DNA of 64,000 nt from an uncultured Bacteroidota bacterium (GCA_903837525.1 CAILUU010000046.1:1-64000); one strand, 5' to 3'; counted from the stretch's first letter, positions 28,424-38,135 are shown. Numbers and translations are program-made. The notes: a model not told the origin generated them from the letters alone.

Positions 28424-28927
28424 AAAATGGATTTATCAAAATGATAATGCCAATAGGGTTTTCTCTTCCTGTATTTTATTTTTAAACAAATAAAATACAA
28501 CGCTAATAAACCTGCTATTTTGGTAAAAACAAAATAAATCAAAAATTCAACATTCATTGAAAAGATACAGTGGCTAGACAACGCCTAAAAAATATTTATA
28601 GCAATTATTAATACACTATAAATTTAAAAATAGCTTTTTTGGTAAGGGTATTTTTTAGTATAAAAATAATTAAACCCTATTAGTACAATTAACGAAGGGG
28701 AAGACTATAATATAATTCAATCACTAATAGTAATATTTCATAGTTCTCTATTAAAAGAGCCTGCTTAATAAGTAGTTTGAGCTAGTAAAAAAAACTGTTA
28801 TGGCCAAAATAATTTCGGCAAAAAAACTAAAATATATATTTGTATTTCATATATAAATAATTAGTTTAATAAACTGCCTACTTATTAGTTTAATAAAATT
28901 ACGTTTGTAAAATATCTTTACTTTAAA
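28424..28927. other. Long AT-rich gap between two convergent genes
   Basis: About 500 bases without a credible gene; a 63-codon leftward frame here has no family features. The right end carries direct repeats (see separate entry). No tRNA, clear terminator or gene remnant was recognised. Confidence 0.45.
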
Positions 28928-28937
28928 TTAGTTTAAT
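28861..28937. repeat. Three direct copies of TTAGTTTAAT
   Basis: TTAGTTTAATAAA occurs at 28861-28873 and 28885-28897, and a shorter copy TTAGTTTAAT at 28928-28937 includes the stop codon of the M1 peptidase gene. The first copy is also part of a small palindrome (AGTTTaatAAACT). The sequence is AT-rich, so chance or slippage is possible. Confidence 0.4.
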
Positions 28938-30883
28938 GCATTCCATACATTATTTCCTCTATTCATATCTGGAAAAACCTTTGCAGCATCCAATTCAACA
29001 TATTTTAATTCTTCCGTAGTTGGAAGTTTTACTTTCCATTCAGAAGTATTATTCCAAACTTCAACAGGTAATTTTAAAGTACCTTTTATACCTGTTTTTG
29101 TTTCGTAACTAATGGTTACAGGCATAGCTAATTTATCTAAATTACTAAGGGTAACCTCTGCCCCATTAATGGCTTTGCCATTGGTGTAGGCCACTTTGTC
29201 TATGGATTGATCTAGCTTGTAATTTTCTAAGAACCAACCACGCCAAAACCAACTTAAATCTTCGCCAGCAACATTTTCGATAGTTCTAAAAAAATCCCAA
29301 GGCGTAGGATGTTTATAAGCCCATCTTTTTATATACTCTTTAAAAGCATAATCAAATCTATTTGCACCTAAAATTTCGTTACGCAACAATTCTAATCCAT
29401 AACCTGGCTTAAAATAAAGTGCATTACCAATATTTGCTTCCTTTAAAGCATCAGGCGTATTCATAATGGCTTCTGATTGTTCTCCAAATAAAAACTCCGC
29501 CATTATCGACATATCCAATGGCTGACTTTTGTATTCCCCTTTATTAAAATCATCATCGGCTAATGAGTTAATAAAGGTATTAAACCCTTCATCCATCCAG
29601 CCATATTTACGTTCGTTGCTACCCACAATCATTGGAAACCATGTATGCCCAAACTCATGATCTGTTACACCAAATAGGCCATCTGTTTGTGCTGTACTAC
29701 CACAAAATACAATACCAGGATATTCCATTCCACCAACATTACTAGCAACATTTACCGCACAAGGGTAAGGATACTCAAACCAGCGTTTGCTATAATTTTC
29801 TATACTTCCTTTTATGTATTCTGTACTTCGGCTCCAACCTTTTACGCCCATACTTTCCGCAGCATATGCACTAATAGCCAAACAATTTTTACCACTAGGT
29901 AAATTTATTTTTGCGGCATCTAGTATAAATGATTTTGATGATGCCCAAGCAACATCTCTTGAATTTGTAATTTTAAAATCCCATGTAAGGCTTGTGGCTT
30001 TAGGTCGACTGTTTGGGTCAAGCACTTCCTTATCTGTTCGTATCATTACTGTTTTATCACTCTTTCTTGCTTCTGCAAATCTGCTTATTTGGGTAGGTGT
30101 TAACACCTCTTTTTCATTTTGTAATTCGCCACTACACACTACTATGTGGCTAGCAGGTGCAGTAATACTTACCTCATAATCGCCATATTCTAAATAAAAC
30201 TCACTTGGCCCAAGATAAGGTTCTGTATTCCATCCTTTTACATCATCGTATACACATAACCGTGGAAACCACTGTGCTACCGTAAAAATATTACCGTTCT
30301 TAGTTTTTAATATCCCACATCTATCTGCTCCATACTCTGGTAATGTAAATGAATAGTTAAGTTGAATTTTTACCACATCGCCGTTGGCACTAACCGCTTT
30401 TGGTAAACGTATTTGCATACGGGTATCATCCACAACATAATCGGCTGACGTATTAGCTGTTAAATTTTTTACACTCGTAAATTTGTATCCTCCATTAAAA
30501 TTACTACGAGCATCACCATAGCGGCTTCTACCACCAACAGGCATACGGGCTTGGCCCTTACTTCCTTTAGAAAACAAATTTTGATCTAACTGAAGCCAAA
30601 TAAAAGGTAAATTTTGTGGACTATTATTTTTGTAGGTGATAATAACACTAGCCGTTATTTCGTTGGTAACATCATTTAACGAAGCGGTAATTTTGTAATC
30701 GGCTTTATTTTGCCAGTAAGCAACATTTGGCTCACCACTAGCCGCCCTTGTTATGGTGCCATTACTCGAATAAAAAAGTGGGGCAAATAAAGCATGGGGA
30801 TCATACTGAGAAGTACCATTGTCTTGAGCCAATGCAGTACTACAAACAAGTAGACTTGCATAGGTTAAAATATTTTTTAGCAT
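28928..30883 (-). CDS. Exported M1 family metallopeptidase
   Basis: A secreted zinc aminopeptidase-like protein of 651 residues. After a signal peptide (1-20, ending ALAQ) comes an N-terminal beta domain, then the catalytic domain with the zinc site HEFGH (His409, Glu410, His413) and Glu432 in [11 protein letters not shown]. The exopeptidase motif that reads GxMEN in classical members is GGMEYPG (384-390) here, as in the secreted Bacteroidota branch. It probably degrades peptides in the periplasm or outside. It is separated by 67 bases from the TPR gene upstream. Confidence 0.92.
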   Translation of the reverse strand: MLKNILTYASLLVCSTALAQDNGTSQYDPHALFAPLFYSSNGTITRAASGEPNVAYWQNKADYKITASLNDVTNEITASVIITYKNNSPQNLPFIWLQLDQNLFSKGSKGQARMPVGGRSRYGDARSNFNGGYKFTSVKNLTANTSADYVVDDTRMQIRLPKAVSANGDVVKIQLNYSFTLPEYGADRCGILKTKNGNIFTVAQWFPRLCVYDDVKGWNTEPYLGPSEFYLEYGDYEVSITAPASHIVVCSGELQNEKEVLTPTQISRFAEARKSDKTVMIRTDKEVLDPNSRPKATSLTWDFKITNSRDVAWASSKSFILDAAKINLPSGKNCLAISAYAAESMGVKGWSRSTEYIKGSIENYSKRWFEYPYPCAVNVASNVGGMEYPGIVFCGSTAQTDGLFGVTDHEFGHTWFPMIVGSNERKYGWMDEGFNTFINSLADDDFNKGEYKSQPLDMSIMAEFLFGEQSEAIMNTPDALKEANIGNALYFKPGYGLELLRNEILGANRFDYAFKEYIKRWAYKHPTPWDFFRTIENVAGEDLSWFWRGWFLENYKLDQSIDKVAYTNGKAINGAEVTLSNLDKLAMPVTISYETKTGIKGTLKLPVEVWNNTSEWKVKLPTTEELKYVELDAAKVFPDMNRGNNVWNALN

Positions 30884-30950
30884 AAGTATTATTTATTTTG
30901 TGAAGATAAATAAAACTAATACAAAACAACTACTCTCTGGAAGGTATAAT

Positions 30951-31703
30951 TTATTGGATTTCTTTTAAAAAATTTACTGCTTCTGCTTTAATATTAACAT
31001 CATCCTCGGTTTTGTTTTGTAAAGATGTTAATGTTTGAAGCATTTGAATAGCTTTTTGCTTTTCGTTATTGCGTTTATAGGCTCTTGCTAACTCTAAATA
31101 ATTTAATAGAAAGCTAGGGTCTATTCCTTTTGCTTTTTCATATGCTTGTATGGATTCTTTTAAAGAGGATGAGGGTAACCCTCCAAAAAATATTTTGGCA
31201 GCAGCTCGTTCAAGTCCATTGAGGTTACTTACTTCGTAATGCCATTTACCAATAATATGCCACGCTACGTAATTACTAGCATTATATTTTAGAGCTAAGT
31301 CGCAATACTTTTTTATCTCTTTTACCGCTTCAATCTTTTCTTTTCCACTTTTATCAAGTGCAGCCCTACCCATTGCAATAGCCATAGCAGCATTTGCATC
31401 GGAGCTTGTAGCATCTATCTTTAAAGAAGCATTTGCATAGCTTTTAGCAACTGAATAATACGCTTCTCTTATGACTTTAGACTTTTCTCTTTTGCTAATT
31501 CTACTAGCTAACTCACTACATTTGGTAGTGGCTAGTAAATGATTGGGTTGTACATGCAATACTTCTTTAAACTTATTAAAAGCAGCCTTTTCATTTAATG
31601 AAGTTTCTAATCGCCGAGCTTCTTTTATGATAGAAGCAACATCTTGCCCATAAGTATTTATGATAAAAAAAACACTAAAGCATAAATATATTACATACCT
31701 CAT
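30951..31703 (-). CDS. Exported TPR-repeat protein
   Basis: A 250-residue protein with a signal peptide (about 1-19, ending TYGQ) and helical TPR-like repeats across its length, for example a pair around ATSSDANAAMAIAMGRAAL and a later repeat SFLLNYLELARAYKRNNEKQKA. The arrangement recalls the family named after regulator of microtubule dynamics, found as periplasmic proteins in Bacteroidota, but no function is known. Its start overlaps the folB stop by 4 bases, so the two are translated from one mRNA. There is no catalytic motif; a scaffold role is inference. Confidence 0.75.
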   Translation of the reverse strand: MRYVIYLCFSVFFIINTYGQDVASIIKEARRLETSLNEKAAFNKFKEVLHVQPNHLLATTKCSELASRISKREKSKVIREAYYSVAKSYANASLKIDATSSDANAAMAIAMGRAALDKSGKEKIEAVKEIKKYCDLALKYNASNYVAWHIIGKWHYEVSNLNGLERAAAKIFFGGLPSSSLKESIQAYEKAKGIDPSFLLNYLELARAYKRNNEKQKAIQMLQTLTSLQNKTEDDVNIKAEAVNFLKEIQ

Positions 31704-32053
31704 ACAGAAAAATTCTTTTTTAAACTAACCCCAACCGATCCACTAAAATTTTCTATTGGTGGATTTATTTTTTTTATTGAAACAGCTATTGATTTTATTA
31801 ATGTTGATGATTGATGAATTTTAGTAACCAAATCTTCGAGAACAGTTTCTAAAAGTGGTGTAGCAATGGCCATTCTTTCTTTTATCATATTATAAACTTG
31901 AACATAATCTATAGTTTGATGAATGGTATCTATCCTATCGTTATGTTTAATTTCCACTTCAACATTTACTTCAAATGCTGTGCCCAATATTTTTTCCTCT
32001 TCATGTATTCCATGATGGGAAAAAAAATTTAAGTTATGTAAATGAATGATCAT
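31700..32053 (-). CDS. folB: Dihydroneopterin aldolase
   Basis: A folate-pathway enzyme of 117 residues that cleaves 7,8-dihydroneopterin to 6-hydroxymethyl-dihydropterin and glycolaldehyde. The opening LHNLNFFSHHGIHEEEK is the FolB signature, with the conserved HHG-xxxxE, and the block TIDYVQVYNMIKE follows. The C-terminal end holds the usual substrate segment KKINPPI. It lies between trxB (34-base gap) and the TPR gene (4-base overlap). Length normal. Confidence 0.93.
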   Translation of the reverse strand: MIIHLHNLNFFSHHGIHEEEKILGTAFEVNVEVEIKHNDRIDTIHQTIDYVQVYNMIKERMAIATPLLETVLEDLVTKIHQSSTLIKSIAVSIKKINPPIENFSGSVGVSLKKNFSV

Positions 32054-32087
32054 GCTAACTAAATAATTAAAAAAACTTTACACTTTT

Positions 32088-33020
32088 TTAATGTAACCCC
32101 TTCTCTCCTAACCACCTCTCTGCATCTAATGCTGCCATACAACCACTACCAGCAGCGGTTACCGCTTGTCGGTAAATTTTATCTTGTACATCTCCACTTG
32201 CAAAAATACCTTCAATAGTTGTTTTAGAAGTGCCTGGTATTGTTTTAATATAACCTGCATCATCTAAATCTATCCATTCCTTAAAAATACTGCTGTTTGG
32301 GTGATGCCCTATTGCAACAAAAAATGCACTAACAGGAATTTCTTGTGTAGTATTTGTTTCGTTATTTTTTATTCGTACCGCATCTACTTTTTTATCGCCT
32401 AATATTTCATCGGTTTCGCTATGCCAATATACTTTTATATTAGGTGTTGCTAAAACTCTATCTGCCATCACTTTACTTGCTCTCATTTCGCCTTTACGTA
32501 CAATCATATGTACCACACTACATATTTTAGACAAGTATAAAGCCTCTTCCGCTGCAGTATCCCCTGCACCAACTATGGCTACTTCTTTTCCTTTAAAAAA
32601 GAACCCATCACAAACAGCACAAGCACTTACGCCATAACCATTTAGTCGTTGCTCACTTTCTAAACCAAGCCATTTTGCACTAGCTCCTGTACTTATTATT
32701 ACGGTGTTAGCTTCTATCCACTTTTCTTCATCAATTTCTACTTTAAAAGGGTGAGATGAAAAATCAACTTTTGTTGCTAAACCATAGCGAATATCAGATC
32801 CCATACGCTTTGCCTGATTTTCAAAATGTACCATCATTTCTGGTCCTTGTATTCCATCAGGGTAGCCTGGGTAATTTTCAACCTCGGTAGTTATGGTTAA
32901 CTGACCACCTGGTTGTATCCCTTGATACAAAACGGGGTTTAACCCTGCCCTACTAGCATATATTGCTGCGGTGTACCCTGCTGGTCCTGATCCTATAATT
33001 AAGCAATTCACTTTTTCCAT
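32088..33020 (-). CDS. trxB: Thioredoxin-disulfide reductase
   Basis: An FAD and NADPH enzyme (310 residues) that reduces thioredoxin in the cytoplasm. It has the FAD-binding start IIGSGPAGYTAAIYASRAG, the redox-active pair in CAVC (Cys134, Cys137), an NADPH-binding VGAGDTAAEEA, and the C-terminal FAD motif GIFASGDVQDKIYRQAVTAAGSG. All catalytic features and the length are standard. It could start a transcript with folB and the TPR gene. Confidence 0.96.
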   Translation of the reverse strand: MEKVNCLIIGSGPAGYTAAIYASRAGLNPVLYQGIQPGGQLTITTEVENYPGYPDGIQGPEMMVHFENQAKRMGSDIRYGLATKVDFSSHPFKVEIDEEKWIEANTVIISTGASAKWLGLESEQRLNGYGVSACAVCDGFFFKGKEVAIVGAGDTAAEEALYLSKICSVVHMIVRKGEMRASKVMADRVLATPNIKVYWHSETDEILGDKKVDAVRIKNNETNTTQEIPVSAFFVAIGHHPNSSIFKEWIDLDDAGYIKTIPGTSKTTIEGIFASGDVQDKIYRQAVTAAGSGCMAALDAERWLGEKGLH

Positions 33021-33054
33021 GCTAAAAATTTTTGTAAAATAAAACTATGTTCGT

Positions 33055-33933
33055 TTATTGAGCAATTAAAGTTTTGTACCAAGCGGCATAACCACAAAAT
33101 GCACCTAAAGCTCCATTGCTAATATTACCAATTACTTTATTGGGCTGACTAAATGGATTACCAATACTTTGTTGTGCAAACTCCCAAGTATTCCAAAAGG
33201 TATAGGTTGGCTTATCAATATTGCACAATTTTAAGGTAACGGTATCCCCTTTTTTAAAAAAATTATCATCTCTTACTGCAGGATTATTTCTATCAATTCC
33301 TTGCTCTACTTGTATGTTATAGGTTGTTCCATCAATAAAAGCATCATCAAAAACAGAGTTAGGACCAGGTAAAAAAGGTTCGCTATTTCTCCTTGTAAAA
33401 TAACGTATGTAGTTGCCTAAACCAGGAGGATCGGTTGTTTTTACAAATAGCATCCTTAAAGTAGTATCGGGGTTTTGTGGTGCAGTTTTAAACCAAACAC
33501 TATCCGGAAATTTTGTTAAAAAAGGAATAGTTGTAGTTGATCTATAGGTTTTATTCTCTGCTACAATAGTTAAGGCGTAATTTTTACCAAATTGCCCAAT
33601 AATTAAGTTAGAAGAAGGATTGGTGTAGTCTAATGAATAAAAATAGGCCGTAAAACCTCCACCTAAGGGTATGGGGTATTCTTTTAATTTATGGGTAACA
33701 TTACCTGTAGTTATGGTTACGTCTGCATTTCTAACAAACGAATTTGCTAAAACTTGCGGATCAATCTTACTAAAAAAATCAAAACTTTTGCTGAGCACAA
33801 CAATAGGTGCTTCCCCATTTTCTATTTGAGCATCTACAACCAATACATCCTCTACATTTTTTAAATTAAAATTGATATTTTTTTCGCAAGAGAGTAAAAA
33901 AAATGCAGCAACTATATATAACCACTTCTTCAT
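33055..33933 (-). CDS. DUF4249 family lipoprotein
   Basis: A 292-residue lipoprotein (lipobox Cys16, FLLSC) of the DUF4249 family, recognised by the start EKNINFNLKNVEDVLVVDAQIE and the mainly beta-strand body ending in a WYK motif. The family is confined to Bacteroidota and is usually encoded beside a TonB-dependent receptor, where it probably acts at the cell surface. Here there is no receptor next to it: trxB follows and the sigma factor lies upstream. A -7 box lies 4 bases before its start. Function unknown. Confidence 0.83.
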   Translation of the reverse strand: MKKWLYIVAAFFLLSCEKNINFNLKNVEDVLVVDAQIENGEAPIVVLSKSFDFFSKIDPQVLANSFVRNADVTITTGNVTHKLKEYPIPLGGGFTAYFYSLDYTNPSSNLIIGQFGKNYALTIVAENKTYRSTTTIPFLTKFPDSVWFKTAPQNPDTTLRMLFVKTTDPPGLGNYIRYFTRRNSEPFLPGPNSVFDDAFIDGTTYNIQVEQGIDRNNPAVRDDNFFKKGDTVTLKLCNIDKPTYTFWNTWEFAQQSIGNPFSQPNKVIGNISNGALGAFCGYAAWYKTLIAQ

Positions 33934-33937
33934 TTTA

Positions 33938-33945
33938 CAAATTTA
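33938..33945 (-). promoter_or_regulatory. -7 box of the DUF4249 gene
   Basis: TAAATTTG on the minus strand, an exact TAnnTTTG, with 4 bases to the ATG. A TTTG lies 16 bases further upstream (33962-33965) and could be the -33 element, slightly close. Confidence 0.55.
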
Positions 33946-34090
33946 CTTATATATTTATTTACAAAAAAAGGGTTACAAAAGTTTAACAAATGAAAAAACA
34001 GCATTTTACAAAAAATGAAACATAGTTTATGAAAATTTGCTTTACCCATGAATCTAACATTCTTTTTTGTTAGCTTTTTACAGAATTTTC

Positions 34091-34120
34091 TACAATAAAA
34101 AACCCTGCAAAAGCAGGGTT
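34091..34120 (-). terminator. Terminator of the primary sigma factor gene
   Basis: An 8-bp stem AACCCTGC / GCAGGGTT (34101-34120) with a 4-base loop, followed on the minus strand by a T-rich run. It lies 20 bases after the sigma factor stop. A clean rho-independent terminator. Confidence 0.85.
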
Positions 34121-34140
34121 AACAATTTTATATAAAGAGA

Positions 34141-34998
34141 TTAACCTAAGTATGCTTTTAATGCTCCACTATATCTTGCTTTTTGCAAACGCTTTATAGC
34201 TCTTTCTTTAATTTGACGAATACGCTCTTTTGTTAAATCGTACTTATAACCAATTTGCTCGATAGTCGTACCATTTTCGCCATCTAAACCAAAATACGCA
34301 TTTACAATTTCGGCTTCCCTTGGGCTTAATGATTTTAGAACTCTACGAATTTCACTTTTTAATGAATCATGCATTACATCTTCATCTGTATTGGAACCGC
34401 CTTGTAATAAATCTCCCATGGCTACATCTTCAGCCTCATGTACAGGTGCATCTAACGAAGTATGACGTGTATTGCTTTGAAAAATATTGTTAATTTCCGT
34501 CTCACTCATTTCCAACAATTCTGCTAATTCTTCTGTACTTGGCTCTCTTTCATGCTCTTGCTCAAACGCCATGTAAGCCTTATTGGCTTTATTGTAGGTA
34601 CCAATTTTATTTTGAGGTAAACGTACTAGTCTTCCTTGCTCTGCTAAAGCTTGTAAAATACTCTGACGAATCCACCATACGGCGTAAGAAATAAACTTAA
34701 ATCCTTTAGTTTCATCAAAACGCTGTGCAGCTTTAATTAAACCAAGGTTACCCTCGTTAATTAAATCACTTAAACTTAAACCCTGATGTTGATATTGTTT
34801 AGCTACCGATACAACAAAACGTAAATTGGCTTGAACTAGCTTATCCAAAGCCCTTTGATCGTCCATTTTAATCTTTTGTGCTAAAATGGTTTCCTCTTCT
34901 GGCGTAATCATCGAAATTTTAGAAATTTCTTGTAAATACTTCTCTACTGCTTGAGAGTCTCTGTTGGTAATTTGGGTAGCTATCTTTAGTTGCCTCAT
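34141..34998 (-). CDS. rpoD: Primary RNA polymerase sigma factor
   Basis: The main sigma-70 factor (285 residues), short as in all Bacteroidota because region 1.1 is absent. It has region 1.2 (VEKYLQEISKISMITPEEE), region 2 with DLINEGNLGLIKAAQRFD and the promoter-melting segment FISYAVWWIRQSI, region 3 (PSTEELAELLEMS), and region 4 with LSPREAEIVNAYFGL and the helix-turn-helix TKERIRQIKERAIKRL. It directs recognition of the TAnnTTTG boxes noted in this window. It is a single gene with its own upstream box (35101-35108) and terminator. Confidence 0.96.
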   Translation of the reverse strand: MRQLKIATQITNRDSQAVEKYLQEISKISMITPEEETILAQKIKMDDQRALDKLVQANLRFVVSVAKQYQHQGLSLSDLINEGNLGLIKAAQRFDETKGFKFISYAVWWIRQSILQALAEQGRLVRLPQNKIGTYNKANKAYMAFEQEHEREPSTEELAELLEMSETEINNIFQSNTRHTSLDAPVHEAEDVAMGDLLQGGSNTDEDVMHDSLKSEIRRVLKSLSPREAEIVNAYFGLDGENGTTIEQIGYKYDLTKERIRQIKERAIKRLQKARYSGALKAYLG

Positions 34999-35100
34999 CG
35001 TAATGTATTAAATTTCAATTGTAAACACTTAAAAGACCATTTTTGTTATAAATATGTTGCAAGGAGAGATGAAATACAACCATTTAGTTCAAATAGTTTG

Positions 35101-35108
35101 CAAATGTA
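35101..35108 (-). promoter_or_regulatory. -7 box upstream of the sigma factor gene
   Basis: TACATTTG on the minus strand, an exact TAnnTTTG, about 100 bases before the rpoD start. This would give a leader of roughly 95 bases, unlike the leaderless cases elsewhere. No good -33 element was seen. Confidence 0.4.
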
Positions 35109-35136
35109 CGATTAGATTTTGGTATTTCATAGCACT

Positions 35137-35167
35137 AGATGGATGAATGGGTGGATAAATGGATAAA
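35137..35167. repeat. Imperfect tandem of a GGATAAAT-like unit
   Basis: The stretch reads atggatgaatgggtggat followed by aaatggataaa: degenerate tandem copies of TGGATAAA/TGGATGAA between the sigma factor promoter and the DUF1456 gene. Probably slippage in non-coding DNA. Confidence 0.35.
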
Positions 35168-35179
35168 AAATATATTTCG

Positions 35180-35479
35180 CTATTTTTTATTTTTAGAAAC
35201 AGGAGTCTTTATCTCCTCTTTTTCATCTTCTAGATCTCTCAGCCCCTTTTTGGGCTCTTCCAACTTCCCTCTTTTATAAATAATTAAGCCATTTAAAAAA
35301 TGGCGAAGTATTTGATTGCCAGCTTCTTCGTACCCTTCATGATCGGGGTGGCGAAAAAGGTCGCCCAAGGCGCCTTTGGTTATTTTAAAGTCAGTTAGGG
35401 CTAATATTTCAATTATATCATCGTTTTTTAACGAAAGGGCTACTCGTAGTTTTTTTAAGATGTCGTTGTTGCTTAGCAT
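35180..35479 (-). CDS. DUF1456 (YehS-like) protein, single-repeat form
   Basis: A 99-residue protein with one clear DUF1456 unit (about residues 1-70: NNDILKKLRVALSLKND, then LGDLFRHPDHEGYEEAGNQ). E. coli YehS has two such units in about 156 residues, so this is a half-size form. In place of the second unit it has a charged, lysine-rich tail. There is no frame break visible in the DNA after the repeat, so it looks like a true short gene rather than a pseudogene. The function of the family is unknown. It lies downstream of the pnp terminator on the same strand. Confidence 0.75.
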   Translation of the reverse strand: MLSNNDILKKLRVALSLKNDDIIEILALTDFKITKGALGDLFRHPDHEGYEEAGNQILRHFLNGLIIYKRGKLEEPKKGLRDLEDEKEEIKTPVSKNKK

Positions 35480-35531
35480 ACTAATTTATTTTTTCTTACA
35501 CAGAAACAAAGTTAACAAAGAACACAAAGAA

Positions 35532-35555
35532 AAAGCCCCGAAATTTCGAGGCTTT
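35532..35555 (-). terminator. Terminator of pnp
   Basis: A hairpin AAAGCC-cCGAAATTTCGa-GGCTTT, with one C/A mismatch, followed on the minus strand by TTTTTC. It starts 9 bases after the pnp stop. Confidence 0.8.
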
Positions 35556-35563
35556 ATATTATT

Positions 35564-37717
35564 TTATGCATTTCCTTCATCAGCTTTTGGAGCTGGTTTT
35601 GGAGCCATTTCTGGTTTTGGCATTAATGCCTTTCGGCTTAATTTAAACTTCCCTGTTTTTGCATCTACATCTAACAACTTCACTTTTACTTTATCCCCTT
35701 CTTTAAAAATGCCATCCATTGTTTCTAGTCGTTTCCAGCTTATTTCGCTAATATGCAATAAACCTTCTTTTTTTGGTAAAAACTCTACAAAAGCACCAAA
35801 TTCTTTAATGCTTTTTACAGTTCCTTCGTAGGTATCGCCTACAACAGGTACAGCTACTAAACCTTTTATCCAAGCTACTGCTTTATCCAAGCTTTCTTTA
35901 GATGCTGAGAATACGCTTACCTCACCTTGATTGTTTACTTCCTCAATATTAATGGTAGCTCCCGTTTCTCTTTGCATTTCTTGTATTACTTTACCACCTG
36001 GCCCTATCACTGCTCCTATATACTCTTTATCAATAATTAATTTAACCATACGTGGAGCATGCTCTTTAACCTCGGCTCTATGTGCAGGCATACAAGCATA
36101 CATAGAATCCAATATGTGTAAACGTCCGTTACGGGCTTGTGCCAATGCCTGACGCATAATATCCATACTTAAACCATCTACCTTAATATCCATTTGTACT
36201 CCGCAAATTCCATCTCTTGTACCGGTTACTTTAAAATCCATATCACCTAAATGATCTTCATCTCCCAAAATATCGGTTAACACAGCAAATTTATCCTCTT
36301 TTTTAATTAAGCCCATTGCTACTCCACTAACATGCTTTGGTAAAGGAACACCAGCATCCATTAAGGCTAACGAACCTGCACAAACTGTAGCCATTGATGA
36401 TGAACCATTACTTTCTAAAATATCACTTACCACTCTTACGGTGTATGGATATTCGCTACCTGGCATCATTTTCTTAAGTGAACGCATTGCTAAAGCACCA
36501 TGTCCTACTTCTCTACGACCTACACCTCTCATCATTTTAACTTCGCCAGTACTAAATGGAGGGAAATTATAATGTAAAATGAATTTGGTATATTCTGATT
36601 TGTTTGCACTTTCTACCAATAATTCATCTAATGGGGTACCAAAAGTTACGGTAGTAAGTGATTGTGTTTCGCCTCTTGTAAATAGAGCAGAGCCATGTGG
36701 AGTTGGTAAAATATTCGTTTCCATTTCTAACGGACGAACATCTTCAGTACCTCTACCATCTAAACGCCTTCTATCGTTTAAAATCATATCTCTTACTACG
36801 TAATATTGAAGTTCTCCTACGTAATGGCCTATTAATTTTTTATCGGCATCGGGTAATTCTTCGCCTAAAAAGGTAACCACTTCGTCGTGTAAAGCTTTAA
36901 ATGCATCGCTACGTTGGTGCTTTTCCGATGCTGCAGAAGCTATTGCATGCATTTTATCTTTTGCAAATGCACTAATTTTTTCGTTTAAATCTTCGTTACG
37001 GTAAGGCTTTTTATAGTCTCTTTTAGAGGTGATACCTACTAAATCTCTTAAATCGGCCTGTGCTTTTATTTGAATACGAATAGCATCGTGTGCTAATTCA
37101 ATTGCTTTTATTAAATCTTCTTCCTGACATTCTTTTGCCTCACCTTCTACCATCATAATATTTTTGTCGGTAGCGGCAATTATAAACTCTAAATCGCAAT
37201 CGGCTAATTCGGTGCGACTTGGGTTAATAATGAATACGCCATTTTTACGGGCAATACGTACTTCACTTATAATTTCCTGAATTGGAATATCCGAAACAGC
37301 CAATGCTGCCGATGCTGCTAAGCAAGCTAAGGCATCTGGCATAACTTCAGCATCGCTTGAAATAAGGCTTATAAGTACTTGAACATCACATAAATAATCT
37401 TCTGGAAAAAGTGGACGTAATGCTCTATCAATTAATCTTGAGGTTAGAATTTCGTAGTCGTTTAACCTTGCTTCTCTTTTAAAGAATGACCCAGGTACTC
37501 TACCAGCGCTTGCAAATTTTTCTTGATAATCTACCGATAATGGGAAAAAACTTTGACCATCTTTTGGTTCTTTATTGGCAACAACTGTAGCTAAAAGCAT
37601 ACAATTTCCTTGTTTAACTACCACCGACCCATCAGCCTGACGAGCCATTTTACCGGTTTCGATAGAAACCATACGACCGCCGCCTATATCAAACGTTATT
37701 GATTTTGGTTGTAACAT
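35564..37717 (-). CDS. pnp: Polyribonucleotide nucleotidyltransferase (PNPase)
   Basis: A 3'-5' phosphorolytic exoribonuclease of 717 residues that works in mRNA decay, often with RNase E-type partners. It has two RNase PH-like domains (N-terminal GKMARQADGSVVVKQG; second domain with LFTRGETQSLTTVTFGTP and the acidic catalytic block DILGDEDHLGDMDFKV), a KH domain (IGAVIGPGGKVIQEMQ near 570-590) and an S1 domain (VKSIKEFGAFVEFLPKKEG). The end is a short Pro/Lys-rich tail. It follows rpsO, the classic gene order, with a strong hairpin in the 145-base gap. In E. coli this pair is under RNA-level control. Confidence 0.97.
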   Translation of the reverse strand: MLQPKSITFDIGGGRMVSIETGKMARQADGSVVVKQGNCMLLATVVANKEPKDGQSFFPLSVDYQEKFASAGRVPGSFFKREARLNDYEILTSRLIDRALRPLFPEDYLCDVQVLISLISSDAEVMPDALACLAASAALAVSDIPIQEIISEVRIARKNGVFIINPSRTELADCDLEFIIAATDKNIMMVEGEAKECQEEDLIKAIELAHDAIRIQIKAQADLRDLVGITSKRDYKKPYRNEDLNEKISAFAKDKMHAIASAASEKHQRSDAFKALHDEVVTFLGEELPDADKKLIGHYVGELQYYVVRDMILNDRRRLDGRGTEDVRPLEMETNILPTPHGSALFTRGETQSLTTVTFGTPLDELLVESANKSEYTKFILHYNFPPFSTGEVKMMRGVGRREVGHGALAMRSLKKMMPGSEYPYTVRVVSDILESNGSSSMATVCAGSLALMDAGVPLPKHVSGVAMGLIKKEDKFAVLTDILGDEDHLGDMDFKVTGTRDGICGVQMDIKVDGLSMDIMRQALAQARNGRLHILDSMYACMPAHRAEVKEHAPRMVKLIIDKEYIGAVIGPGGKVIQEMQRETGATINIEEVNNQGEVSVFSASKESLDKAVAWIKGLVAVPVVGDTYEGTVKSIKEFGAFVEFLPKKEGLLHISEISWKRLETMDGIFKEGDKVKVKLLDVDAKTGKFKLSRKALMPKPEMAPKPAPKADEGNA

Positions 37718-37800
37718 GTTTTAATATTTTATTGTGTTTAAAGGGATGTAATCGTAAAAACTACCCCCTAAAACTTGTGTAAAAAAGTTTATATAAAACG

Positions 37801-37838
37801 AATAATTCCCAACCGTAAAAAACTAGTTGGGAATTATT
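37801..37838 (-). terminator. Terminator or processing hairpin between rpsO and pnp
   Basis: A perfect 13-bp stem (AATAATTCCCAAC with GTTGGGAATTATT) and a 12-base loop, 25 bases after the rpsO stop. The following run on the minus strand is CGTTTTA, a weak T-run, so read-through into pnp is plausible. Confidence 0.75.
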
Positions 37839-37862
37839 TATTAATACATAAGTAAGATAATT

Positions 37863-38135
37863 TTATTTACGTAAACCTAATTTTTCAATTAAGCCTCTAT
37901 AACCTGTAAGGTCGTGTTTGCTTAAATAAGTTAATAAACGCTTACGCTGACCAACCATTTTCATTAATCCACGTTGAGAAGAAAAATCTTTTTTGTTGGT
38001 TTTAAGATGGTTAGAAATGTGGTTAATTCTTTCTGTTAGCAATGCTACTTGACCTTCTATTGATCCAGTATTAGTGGCTTTTCCGCCGTAGGTAGCAAAA
38101 ATGCTAGCCATTTTTTGAGTTGTTAAATGCGACAT
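37863..38135 (-). CDS. rpsO: 30S ribosomal protein S15
   Basis: Small-subunit ribosomal protein S15 (90 residues), which binds the central domain of 16S rRNA early in assembly. The family core is intact: [25 protein letters not shown], then [22 protein letters not shown]. In many bacteria S15 also represses its own translation by binding its mRNA leader, and here the leader has a small hairpin (38156-38171). It begins a unit with pnp. Confidence 0.97.
   Translation of the reverse strand: MSHLTTQKMASIFATYGGKATNTGSIEGQVALLTERINHISNHLKTNKKDFSSQRGLMKMVGQRKRLLTYLSKHDLTGYRGLIEKLGLRK

Noticed and set aside
28390-28581. 63-codon leftward frame in the long gap
   Set aside because: Overlaps the MATE gene end, no family features, and low-complexity composition.
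35376-35831. 151-codon rightward frame across the DUF1456 and pnp ends
   Set aside because: It is the reverse strand of two well-supported genes and their terminator.
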